Below are positions 16,716 to 23,683 of a stretch of DNA of 60,812 bases, piece after piece (the first letter of the stretch is position 1; each line of letters starts with the position of its first letter). The DNA comes from Millisia brevis NBRC 105863 (GTDB lineage: Bacteria > Actinomycetota > Actinomycetes > Mycobacteriales > Mycobacteriaceae): contig NZ_BCRN01000022.1 of assembly GCF_001552615.1 (NCBI RefSeq), positions 1 through 60,812 on the forward strand, given 5' to 3'. The notes below the pieces were generated by a model. The model saw nothing but the letters and a program-made list of their open reading frames with translations. It had not been told where the DNA came from and made no database searches. The translations under genes and the position numbers were made by a program.

Positions 16716-16886
16716 CCGTTCTGTAGTCGGACGAGCGAGGTGTATGCCAGGAAGACGAGGCGACCGACGCGTGTCCTGCGGTAGATGAAGTGGGCGTCCT
16801 CAATGGCGTCGACGTGGTCGACGCAAGGCACATAGCGCACCGGCTGGAATCCGCTCCGGCTCCACATGGGCGAGTTGATCCGACAT
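16716..16886 (-). pseudogene. Relic of the SAV_915/SseB-like gene
   Basis: Matches the intact gene at 7042-7344. ATG 16886 (MSDQLAHVEPERIP) is kept, but one extra base after GATTCC shifts the frame, and the rest (RYVPCVDHVDAIEDAHF, FLAYTSLVRLQNG) is in another frame and stops after about 55 of 100 codons, where the vapB fossil begins. It sits downstream of the intact copy-4 lipoprotein, the same order as at 7-8 kb. Confidence 0.82.
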
Positions 16887-17012
16887 CTGCGTTCCCCTCG
16901 AGTCGGGCGCTTACCTGGACGAGTGTGCGTCGTCTCGGACGCAGCTACCGATCTCCATCACCTGCACGTTGTGATGTTCGGGGGACGTTGTTGCCGGTCA
17001 GGGGAATGTAGG

Positions 17013-17570
17013 TCAGGTCCCGTCGTCGATGAGCGGTTCGATCGCTTCGGCCATTTCCAGGGCGCCGTCACATCTGTCCATGTTCGGATCCGGCCGTCTA
17101 CCCAAGCCCGGTGAGCTGTTGATGATCACCGCTCCGAACGACGTTCGCATGAGAACCGAACACGATGCGTCGCTCGTCCCACCGGGTACGTACCAGGCTT
17201 CGCGGCCGTTGACGGTGATTGCCTGTGGGGTGACCTGAAACGGTATGTCGTCCCAGGGAGTGTTCTGCGCGACCAGGCTGACCGAGCGCTCGTCGCCGGG
17301 GACTCCGCATGTCACCAGTGTTTCCCTGCCGAGGGTGAGCACGTCCGGTTCCCTTTCCGCCGGTTCGAGGCCGAATCTCAGGAGTATGGCGTCATCGATG
17401 TCGGTACAGGGATCGAAGGTGACGTCGGGCAGGGTCGGTGAGGTCGAGGTGGCCACGGGTGGGCTTTCGGGGCGTTCTGTGGTGGCCGAACCGGAGATGG
17501 TGGGGGTGCCGCAGCCTGCAAGTACGGAGATGCTGAGCGCCGTTGCCAGTGCTGCGCGTTGGTTGTTCAT
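17013..17570 (-). CDS. DUF3558-family lipoprotein, copy 4
   Basis: A 185-aa lipoprotein with lipobox LAGC (Cys20) and an intact DUF3558-like domain (FDPCTDIDDAILLRFGLEPA, AQNTPWDDIPFQVTPQ, AWYVPGGT, SCSVLMRTSFGAVIIN). It is the functional counterpart of pseudogene copy 3. Overlaps the upstream helical gene by 4 bp. Extracytoplasmic and membrane-anchored; role unknown. Confidence 0.87.
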   Translation of the reverse strand: MNNQRAALATALSISVLAGCGTPTISGSATTERPESPPVATSTSPTLPDVTFDPCTDIDDAILLRFGLEPAEREPDVLTLGRETLVTCGVPGDERSVSLVAQNTPWDDIPFQVTPQAITVNGREAWYVPGGTSDASCSVLMRTSFGAVIINSSPGLGRRPDPNMDRCDGALEMAEAIEPLIDDGT

Positions 17571-17911
17571 CTGGATCCGGTGTCCGGACTGACAGTTGCT
17601 CCCGATTCGCCGATCATGGCTGAGTTGGTGGAGTCGGTCTCGATGTAGGCGGCGCCCGCCGCGCGGATTTCTGCGGCGTAGCTGCGCGTCAGGTCGATCT
17701 GCTCCTTCAGATGGTCAATGGCCGCGCGCGCCTTGTTCGTGAATCCTGCATGCAGTTCACCGGCCGATGGGAAACCCGCGAACCCGGTCGAGTACGTGGC
17801 ACGTTCCAGGTTTCGTGACGCTTCCGCCAGATTGTCGGCGTGTCTGTCGAATGCCTGAGCGATCCGGTCGGCGGCACCGGGTTCGATACGCATCTGTGTG
17901 CCGTCCGGCAT
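17567..17911 (-). CDS. Small ESX/EspC-like helical protein, copy 4
   Basis: A 114-aa intact copy (MPDGTQMRIEPGAADRIAQA; STGFAGFPSAGELHAGF). RBS-like GGGGAGG lies just before the ATG. First gene of the copy-4 module, under the conserved promoter at 17942-17969. Nearly identical in layout to copy 1; no signal peptide, so a type VII route is the likely export path (inference). Confidence 0.77.
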   Translation of the reverse strand: MPDGTQMRIEPGAADRIAQAFDRHADNLAEASRNLERATYSTGFAGFPSAGELHAGFTNKARAAIDHLKEQIDLTRSYAAEIRAAGAAYIETDSTNSAMIGESGATVSPDTGSR

Positions 17912-17941
17912 GCAGACCTCCCCATGTTTCTGTCCCCTGTT

Positions 17942-17969
17942 GGACGCAAGCCGCGTCGATTGGGTTCCC
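17942..17969 (-). promoter_or_regulatory. ECF-sigma (SigM-like) promoter of module copy 4
   Basis: Minus strand: GGGAAC (17969-17964), 17 bp, CGTCC (17946-17942), about 30 nt before the ATG. Similarity to the copy-3 upstream region ends near 18013. No gene was seen in the remaining ~100 bp up to the HEPN gene. Confidence 0.65.
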
Positions 17970-18111
17970 AGCGGATTGAGGTGCTCTGGTCGCCTCAGGC
18001 GAAGCCGTCATGTCGCGACCAGCAAGAACAGAGCGGATTCGAATCAGAAGAGCTACGGGACAATTCCGTTCGAGAAAGCACTGGAACGCTGCTGTATCGG
18101 GGTTGGTCCGA

Positions 18112-18498
18112 CTACCTCGCTGCTGCCAAGGCCTTCTTGGCAGCAGTGACCAGATGACCCGCCGCGCGATTCATCTTCTTGCACTCCGCGGCGGAGATCG
18201 GCTCATGCGTGTACGCAGACTTGTTCTTGAGACTGAGCAAGGTGGCGAGGTATCTCTCGGAACCGGGGTCGGCCTTCTGCAATAGCGCGCGGGCCTCGTT
18301 GTGGTTGCCGGTATTCGAATGCATGCCGAGTCGCACACAGCAGATCACGTCCGCAGCAGCGATCCCGGCGTCGATGTACAGGTCGGCAGCGGCGGTGGGA
18401 TGGGTGTCCTCCGCGAACTCGGCGAGATCGAGGAACTCCGTCGCCTTGTGCATCCGTCCCGAGATGACGGTGGAGTCGCAGTCGCGTTGCCCGGCCAT
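18112..18498 (-). CDS. HEPN-family toxin of an MNT/HEPN pair
   Basis: A 128-aa all-helical protein (KATEFLDLAEFAEDTHPTA; DLYIDAGIAAADVICCVRLG) typical of HEPN proteins coupled to minimal nucleotidyltransferases. The usual Rx4-6H nuclease motif appears as KNKSAYTH near residue 94, with Lys in place of Arg, so nuclease activity is uncertain. The start ATG 18498 overlaps the upstream nucleotidyltransferase stop (TGATG) and has AAGGAG upstream. In known pairs the MNT protein AMPylates a Tyr of HEPN to silence it. Confidence 0.78.
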   Translation of the reverse strand: MAGQRDCDSTVISGRMHKATEFLDLAEFAEDTHPTAAADLYIDAGIAAADVICCVRLGMHSNTGNHNEARALLQKADPGSERYLATLLSLKNKSAYTHEPISAAECKKMNRAAGHLVTAAKKALAAAR

Positions 18499-19166
18499 CA
18501 CGGTCTCCTTCTCGGGCCCGCGTTGCCCGCTGTGTGCAGTCGGCGGGTCAGCCACGCCCGCTTTCCGGCCACGGTCAGGCCTTCTTCGGCTACGGCGCGA
18601 AGAAGGGGTTCGCCAGCCGCAGCAGCGACCGCGAGTTGGTCCTCGGTATACTCGACGATGCGGCCGTCGTTGCCGGTCCAAGCGGTTACCAGCCGAGCCA
18701 GTTCAGCGACCCGCTCCTCCCACGCCTCCGATTCGTTGTCACGGCTGTCGGGACGGGACTCGGATTCGCGCACCAAGAACACGTCGATATCGCTGCCGAG
18801 CGTCATACGCCCCGTTGTCGCCGATCCGAACACCGCCGCGTACCGGAGTTCGCTGCCCCAGTCGGTGAGGTGTTCTTCGAGGCGGTTCAGGAATGTGGCG
18901 TTGAGCCGAGAGAGCGCCACAATCGGCTCGGCCGCAAGGTGTTCGGTATTCAGTCGGTAGGTGTTGGTCCTGCCTATCCGATCGTTGAGCACCACGCCCT
19001 GAGCGGTGAGGCGGGTGAGTACCTTGCGGATTCCTTCGCCCGACGCGGTGGTGAGGATGCGCTGAATCTGGGAAATTGTGAACGGCACGTCGGCGCCTGC
19101 GATGACCGCGAGCACGTCGCCGTCCAGCGTCGGCGTGACCGAAGCAAAAGGTTTGTTCAGTTGCAT
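18498..19166 (-). CDS. Winged-helix MNT-type nucleotidyltransferase antitoxin
   Basis: A 222-aa protein. Residues 15-75 form a winged helix-turn-helix (FTISQIQRILTTASGEGIRKV), and residues 110-135 carry the polymerase-beta-type motif FGSATTGRMTLGSDIDVF (GS at 114-115, Asp126, Asp128). The C-terminal part is helical. ATG 19166 follows AAGGAGGT by 7 nt; an upstream GTG lies inside the ribosome site. It probably both modifies the HEPN toxin and represses its own promoter through the palindromes at 19186-19217. Confidence 0.85.
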   Translation of the reverse strand: MQLNKPFASVTPTLDGDVLAVIAGADVPFTISQIQRILTTASGEGIRKVLTRLTAQGVVLNDRIGRTNTYRLNTEHLAAEPIVALSRLNATFLNRLEEHLTDWGSELRYAAVFGSATTGRMTLGSDIDVFLVRESESRPDSRDNESEAWEERVAELARLVTAWTGNDGRIVEYTEDQLAVAAAAGEPLLRAVAEEGLTVAGKRAWLTRRLHTAGNAGPRRRP

Positions 19167-19185
19167 GCCCGACACCTCCTTATCT

Positions 19186-19217
19186 CAACTAAAGTTGGAT
19201 TATAGCAACTATAGTTG
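19186..19217 (-). promoter_or_regulatory. HEPN-MNT operon promoter with twin palindromic operators
   Basis: Two near-identical palindromes, CAACTAAAGTTG (19186-19197) and CAACTATAGTTG (19206-19217), are spaced 20 bp centre to centre and flank a perfect minus-strand -10 box TATAAT (19204-19199). Occupancy of either site would block RNA polymerase. The winged helix of the MNT protein is the obvious candidate repressor (inference). Confidence 0.75.
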
Positions 19218-19263
19218 GAGTTAGTTGCGGAGGGTTTCCGCATCCGTGGCACGCGCCGGAGGA

Positions 19264-19435
19264 CGCGGCTACGGTCCCCGCTGTGTACGCAGACGAGGAT
19301 GAGATCGACCCGGGCTATACCGCCGCCTTACCGGCCGCTCCGACCACCGATCACCTACTGACCGAACTGATACCTGCCATTACACAGACGAGAGTGAGAT
19401 CGATCAGGATCCCACGGACGCGAGACGACTCGTCG
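19264..19435 (+). pseudogene. Relic of the hypothetical gene at 8629
   Basis: The segment CGGCTACGGTCC...GACGAGGATGAGATCGACC matches 8610-8655, and 19395-19435 (GATCCCACGGACGCGAGACGA) matches 8895-8920, with the middle of the gene missing. The start has changed to GTG (19283) and the frame is lost. It lies on the far side of HEPN-MNT from copy 4, in the position the intact gene has relative to copy 3. Confidence 0.7.
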
Positions 19436-20345
19436 GGGAAGCCGTCACGTATCGGCCGGCGGACGCGGGCTCACGTTTTCGTTTTGTCTCGACGTAGGCG
19501 CCCAATAACCAGATGAGATTGTCGGTGCGGGAATAGTCATCGCTGGGGGAGATGGCAATCCCTGCGAGCGAGTACCGCATCATCCGATGGATCTCGGCTG
19601 ATCTGCGACCGGTTAGCGGGATGAGCCGATCCACGACCGGCCGTTGCTCCTCGACCAGTTCGGGTGCCCAGTGGTCGAGAAGCCGGATGATGTGGCGATC
19701 CGGTTTGAATCCGTTCCAGCCGAGGTTGCGGAAGAACTCGCTGCCGAGCGCAAAACGCATGCCTTTGAGCTTTTCCGCAGGTGGTCCTTCCCAGCTTTTC
19801 GGCTGCTCATCGACCAGGTGCCCGATCAGGCACAGCATGAGGTGCTCATTCGGCAGATCGGTGATGCCTGCGGTCGCGGCGTCACCCTTCATCCGGGTGG
19901 CAAGTTCGCGCACGGTGTCGTAGTAGTTCTCTTGCTCGTCGTCCAGATCTGCGAGGTGCTTTGCCCATCCGGTAATGGCAGCGGCATCTCTCTTTCTGGT
20001 TGTTCCGGAAAGAAGCGTCGCCAGTTGCGTCGGATCGGTGTGCCGCGCCACGGCGAGGTTGAGGCCTCCGAGTGCCTCGTAGATCCGCTTCTCGTTCTTG
20101 AGAAACGTCGCCCAGGGGCGCGAGTTGCTGCCGAGTGCCCGTACCGAGGCTTCGAAGACTTCGGTGTTGGACACGCCCCTCAAAGGATCGGGCGATGGAG
20201 ATTGATTGAGCTTTTCGACCACCTCATCAACAAACGTCACCGGATCGTCGGCGACATCATCGATTCCGTAATGTGAGGCGATACGGGTGCGTATGTTCGG
20301 GTCTTCGTACAGGGCTTCCGCAACGGCCTTTTCGTTGAGCTTCAC
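19404..20345 (-). CDS. Hypothetical protein, possible DNA-glycosylase-like (HhH) fold
   Basis: A 313-aa soluble protein. Residues 90-240 are helical with LGWNGFKPDRHIIRLLDHW, a pattern reminiscent of HhH-GPD DNA glycosylases (weak). The last ~25 residues (SAGRYVTASPTSRLASVGS) are read from sequence that also belongs to the relic at 19264-19435 on the other strand, so the C-terminus may be newly acquired. No partner gene is obvious; neighbours are TA and defence genes. Confidence 0.6.
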   Translation of the reverse strand: MKLNEKAVAEALYEDPNIRTRIASHYGIDDVADDPVTFVDEVVEKLNQSPSPDPLRGVSNTEVFEASVRALGSNSRPWATFLKNEKRIYEALGGLNLAVARHTDPTQLATLLSGTTRKRDAAAITGWAKHLADLDDEQENYYDTVRELATRMKGDAATAGITDLPNEHLMLCLIGHLVDEQPKSWEGPPAEKLKGMRFALGSEFFRNLGWNGFKPDRHIIRLLDHWAPELVEEQRPVVDRLIPLTGRRSAEIHRMMRYSLAGIAISPSDDYSRTDNLIWLLGAYVETKRKREPASAGRYVTASPTSRLASVGS

Positions 20346-20488
20346 GATTTCCTAAACTGCTGGTGGCGACTTCCGGCAAGCGTACGACGGCTCGGTGATA
20401 GCGTTGGCAAATACGCCAAATACTGCAGTAAGGGCCGCGGCGCACGCGCGGATCGGCGCCGTTCAATCCCGTAGAGCCGGCTTTTGCG
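20346..20488. other. Short intergenic region
   Basis: Upstream of the 19404-20345 gene and downstream of the VapC gene. It holds the presumed promoter of the former; AT-rich CAAATACGCCAAATACTGC is visible. No gene was seen. Confidence 0.4.
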
Positions 20489-20893
20489 TTATCGACGTGT
20501 TCGGGTGTCGAGCACGGAGGTAAGCGCACCGCCGATGACCTGTCGGTCACTGGTCGCGATGGTCAGACCGCGCCGGGCGGCCTGGGCGACGATCATCCGA
20601 TCGAATGGATCCTTGTGGGCCCAGTTGAGTCGACCGGCCATGGCGGCGTCGGACGGGTCGATCGGCAGATCGGCGGCGTTCATCTCGGCAAGTACGTCGC
20701 CCCACGCGGACAGCAACGGTTCACCGTCGAACCGGCCGATTCTGGTCTTGATCGACACCTCCCATGCCGAGGCCGCTGAGACGTAGAGGTCGTTGCGTTG
20801 ATCGGCCAGGACCGAATACGCCTGCTCGTTCAGTCGTTCCGGATCCGCAACCAGGTGGAGCAGGGCGTTGGTATCGAGCAGGATCGCCGTCAC
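20489..20893 (-). CDS. vapC: VapC-type PIN-domain toxin, second system
   Basis: A 134-aa PIN protein starting at GTG 20893, which overlaps the antitoxin stop (GTGA); an upstream ATG at 20908 is possible. Active-site residues: Asp in ILLDTNALLHLV, Glu in ASAWEVSIKTRIG, Asp in KDPFDRMIVAQA and Asp in IATSDRQV. Endoribonuclease toxin neutralised by the upstream Phd-type antitoxin. A fossil of a related C-terminus is at 16515-16580. Confidence 0.9.
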   Translation of the reverse strand: MTAILLDTNALLHLVADPERLNEQAYSVLADQRNDLYVSAASAWEVSIKTRIGRFDGEPLLSAWGDVLAEMNAADLPIDPSDAAMAGRLNWAHKDPFDRMIVAQAARRGLTIATSDRQVIGGALTSVLDTRTRR

Positions 20894-21123
20894 GGGGCGT
20901 CTTGCCACGCCGAGAGTTCGGTGTCGGGTAGCGGATCGTCGAACGATTCCGGCACGTCCAGGCCGGGTAGCCGTCCGAACCTGCGCGGCCGCGCGGTTAC
21001 CGGAGATAGCACGGCGACCGGCCGACCATGGTTGGTGATCGTGATCGATTCACCGGTGCCCTCGACCTCGGCCAGTACGGCATTGAGCCGTGCCTTCGCC
21101 TCGGTGCTGCTGATCGTCCGCAT
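20890..21123 (-). CDS. vapB: Phd/YefM-type antitoxin, second VapBC system
   Basis: A 77-aa antitoxin: the N-terminal Phd fold (ISSTEAKARLNAVLAEVE, ITITNHGRPVAVLSPV) binds DNA and the acidic C-terminus (DVPESFDDPLPDTELSAW) binds the toxin. Overlaps vapC by 4 bp. No Shine-Dalgarno is present; a -10 box sits so close to the ATG that the transcript is probably leaderless. Confidence 0.9.
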   Translation of the reverse strand: MRTISSTEAKARLNAVLAEVEGTGESITITNHGRPVAVLSPVTARPRRFGRLPGLDVPESFDDPLPDTELSAWQDAP

Positions 21124-21135
21124 CGGTCAACTATA
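21124..21135 (-). promoter_or_regulatory. Leaderless promoter of the second vapBC
   Basis: Minus strand -10 box TATAGT (21135-21130), then six bases (TGACCG), then the ATG. The start codon A falls where transcription should begin, the standard arrangement for leaderless mRNAs in mycobacteria and relatives. The sequence CAACTATAG also resembles half of the HEPN-MNT operator. Confidence 0.55.
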
Positions 21136-21205
21136 GATCAATCGGACTGGTTGCAGTAGTTAGATTGCCGCTGTCCTAATCGATCCCTCCCCTCCGGGTG
21201 AGGGG

Positions 21206-22018
21206 TCAGGCCTGCCGGGCCCAGCCGGGATATGCGGGCAGCGTGGGAGGCGGTGTATTGCTCTCCACTGTTCCCGGCTCCGAGGGGGCATTCGGGAAGA
21301 TCGTTCGTCCCCACGCTTCGCAACTGCCGTCAACGTCCTCGGTAAGACTGCCGAAGGTGAGCTGCCAGCCGACGAAGACGTTCCCTTGGGGCGCACTCCA
21401 GGTAGGTTCATCGGCTTCCCCGGAATCGTTCGGTTGCGTAGTCGAACCGATGCTTTCCGAGGTCGACGAGTCCGTATCTTGATGAGGTTCGTTGACGCGG
21501 CGGTCTACGAATTCGTAGGTAACGAGGAATGCCGGACCGGTGGAACTGAAGTATGTGTTCTCCGTGTACCGCGCCAATCCGTCGGGCTGGACGCAGATGG
21601 AGGCGCTGAATCCGTCCGGATTCGTTGAGAGTTCTTGAATTCTGGAGTGCTCGGTTCCGTACAGGGGAGCCAGTCCCGAGTCGTTCGGGTAGAAGTACCG
21701 GTCTTCCGGCCTCAGTGCCTCCATATATCCGGGATAGGCGTTGTCGGGTCCGGCGTAGAGAGCGACGAGGTGTGCTTCGCGGGTGGCCCGCGTGAGGGTG
21801 GCCTCCGGGCCGAGGAGATCGATTTCCGGCTGCGCGGACCAGACGAGCGTTGCGTTCCGTACATTCTGAGGCGGCTGGTAGTCAGGCGCTTCCGTTGGCG
21901 TTGGCACCGGGATCTCGGCGCTGCATCCGGATGCCAGCAAAGTGCCGAGGAGCATCAGGGTTGCCGCACGCCGGCGAGGGCGCGGTCGACTCCAACCGAG
22001 GTTTCGCGACGGGCTCAT
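21206..22018 (-). CDS. Lipoprotein, partner of the truncated secreted protein (lipoprotein 1)
   Basis: A 270-aa lipoprotein starting at ATG 22018 (ATGA overlap with the gene at 22015-23637). Basic N-terminus, hydrophobic segment and lipobox LASGC; then a linker and a family domain shared with the other three lipoproteins (NVRNATLVWSA, REAHLVALYAGPD, YPGYMEALRPEDR, CVQPDGLARYTENTYF, WSAPQGNVFVGWQL, CEAWGRTIFP, PPPTLPAYPGW). Surface-exposed. Function unknown; constant placement after the large secreted-type protein suggests a partner or immunity lipoprotein (inference). Confidence 0.78.
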   Translation of the reverse strand: MSPSRNLGWSRPRPRRRAATLMLLGTLLASGCSAEIPVPTPTEAPDYQPPQNVRNATLVWSAQPEIDLLGPEATLTRATREAHLVALYAGPDNAYPGYMEALRPEDRYFYPNDSGLAPLYGTEHSRIQELSTNPDGFSASICVQPDGLARYTENTYFSSTGPAFLVTYEFVDRRVNEPHQDTDSSTSESIGSTTQPNDSGEADEPTWSAPQGNVFVGWQLTFGSLTEDVDGSCEAWGRTIFPNAPSEPGTVESNTPPPTLPAYPGWARQA

Positions 22019-23637
22019 CCGGAGAAGTCCCCGGTGGGCCACACGTTTGCGGTGGAACTCGAGTAGAGATCGGTTGTCAGTATCCCCAGTGCATCAGGTC
22101 CGGAGTGGTTCTGTGGGTACACGACGCTGTCGAGCTTGTGATCGAGCTGGCCCGCCGCGTAGGTCGTGTACGACGCAGCATGTTGCGGATCAATCCCGTG
22201 CGCCTCCAGGATCGACGGCAGCATCTGCAGCGCGCCCGCACCTGCGAGCGTGGACTGGTCCGAGGGCCTTCGGTCGCCGAGGAGGTCTTCGTAGGGGCGC
22301 ATCGAGTCACCACTTCGGAATTCTTCCGGCAGGTCCGACAGGTTGATAAGTCCTTGCCGCTGAAGGGTCTCGACCATCTCGTACATCCGCGCGGGAGGTG
22401 TGCCGAACTGGGTGCTGCCGGCGGGTCCCTGTGCGCCATCGGGCAGTGGGAGGGGTCCGGCCATCGAGGGATCCGGACTCAGGGCATCCGGCCGCGCGAG
22501 TTCTGCGGCAGCGGCGAGCATCGCAGGCCCCGGTCCGGGGCCACCCACAATGATCTCGGCCCCGGTGTATGCCGCGTTCAGGCGTTGGGAATGCTCGGCA
22601 GCCGCTATATTCTGGTCGCTCTGGCGCTCGCTGATCTCCATGTCCAGGCCGGTAGTGGCGAGCCAATGCAGGTTGGATGCGGAGCAGCCCAGGAAGCTAG
22701 AGTCGATTCCCAGACTCTCGTTGGCGGCAAACAGTCCGTCCAGGCGCATCGATTCCGTGAACGCGGCGGAGGTGATGACCTGACCCGCCTCTGCGTCACC
22801 GTTGAGGACGCTGAACACCCGCACGGCTTCGATCGGGCCGCCAAGGCGGCCGAAGCCGGTGGCATAGGTGAGTGCATCGCTCATTCCGACCATCGATCCG
22901 GTGTAGCGGGTAAGGGCTCCGGCGAGGGCTTGTGTGGCAACAGGATTGACCTGACCGAGTGACTGCCCATCGGCGTTGGGCATGTCCAGCCATGTGGAGT
23001 ACAGATTTTGTCCGGTTGTTTCCGATTGGGTTGATGACAGTAGCTGTGCCAGCCCGAACGCCGCCTCGCCGGCGCGCACCGCGCGGGGATCTTCGGGGTT
23101 ACCCCGGTCGAACGGTGCTGCGCCCGACTCGGTGTCGGGGTTGATCCAGGAGAACATGTTCGACAGCGTCGCTCCTTCGTCCTCCCATTCGTGCGTCAGG
23201 AGGGGAACGATCACGGTGTCGCGGTGGTAGTCGGCGCCGAGGAGTTGTTCGTCTCCGAGTCCGGTGATGAGGGCGTGGTTCGCCTCGGGGTTGCGGGTGC
23301 CGACGTCGAGGAGGTTGGTGATCGTGGTCTCCGGTAGGGCGTAGCCGGGGATGGGCGCCAGTTCGGTGTTGTCGGTCAACACGACCTGGTAGGCCGCCTG
23401 GCGGCTCAGTTCGACGCCGAGGCGATCGCCGGGTGGGTATCCATCGTCCGAGGAGTTGAGCAGGCCGGCGAGCTCGGCCATATCCCGCTGGTAGGCGAAC
23501 ACGTCGTCGGGCGTGGCGTACGCGTCGGGCAGCGGCCCGGACGCACGAAGCAGCCGCCGGCTGTTGTGTCCGTCCTGCCGTGGTTTGAGGTACAGGCGGC
23601 GCAGGTTCCGCTCTCGCTCAGCTGCAGTTGTGTTCAT
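22015..23637 (-). CDS. N-terminally truncated copy of the large TPR-region/secreted-type protein
   Basis: A 540-aa protein from ATG 23637. Residues from about 31 (GPLPDAYATPDDVFAYQRDM) to the C-terminus align with residues ~330-842 of the gene at 26351-28879, but the whole N-terminal WXG/coiled-coil part is absent, and no EspC-like gene precedes it. The N-terminal 30 residues are unrelated. Similarity is almost perfect at DNA level over 23184-23439 and falls toward the C-terminus. It could be an orphan C-terminal cassette or a cytosolic remnant; intact reading frame throughout. Confidence 0.7.
   Translation of the reverse strand: MNTTAAERERNLRRLYLKPRQDGHNSRRLLRASGPLPDAYATPDDVFAYQRDMAELAGLLNSSDDGYPPGDRLGVELSRQAAYQVVLTDNTELAPIPGYALPETTITNLLDVGTRNPEANHALITGLGDEQLLGADYHRDTVIVPLLTHEWEDEGATLSNMFSWINPDTESGAAPFDRGNPEDPRAVRAGEAAFGLAQLLSSTQSETTGQNLYSTWLDMPNADGQSLGQVNPVATQALAGALTRYTGSMVGMSDALTYATGFGRLGGPIEAVRVFSVLNGDAEAGQVITSAAFTESMRLDGLFAANESLGIDSSFLGCSASNLHWLATTGLDMEISERQSDQNIAAAEHSQRLNAAYTGAEIIVGGPGPGPAMLAAAAELARPDALSPDPSMAGPLPLPDGAQGPAGSTQFGTPPARMYEMVETLQRQGLINLSDLPEEFRSGDSMRPYEDLLGDRRPSDQSTLAGAGALQMLPSILEAHGIDPQHAASYTTYAAGQLDHKLDSVVYPQNHSGPDALGILTTDLYSSSTANVWPTGDFSG
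23184..23439. repeat. Near-identical tract shared with 27508-27763
   Basis: These 256 bp differ from the second copy at about four positions by eye, while the flanks (nearer each gene's C-terminus) are much more diverged. It encodes the same conserved middle segment of the two large proteins. Recent gene conversion or recombination explains it better than shared ancestry alone. Confidence 0.8.
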
Positions 23638-23683
23638 CGGAGGCAACCGGGGGCACCAGCAGGGTTGGGTAGACGAGGGCCCA

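Noticed and set aside
16087-16867. Minus-strand frames of 211-248 codons upstream of jetA as novel genes
   Set aside because: They string together the SAV_915, vapB-antisense and VapC fossils and the antisense of jetA's 5' end; no single coherent protein.
19404-20345. Firm assignment of the 313-aa protein as a DNA glycosylase
   Set aside because: Only one short segment resembles HhH-GPD proteins; no catalytic Asp/Lys pair could be placed with confidence.
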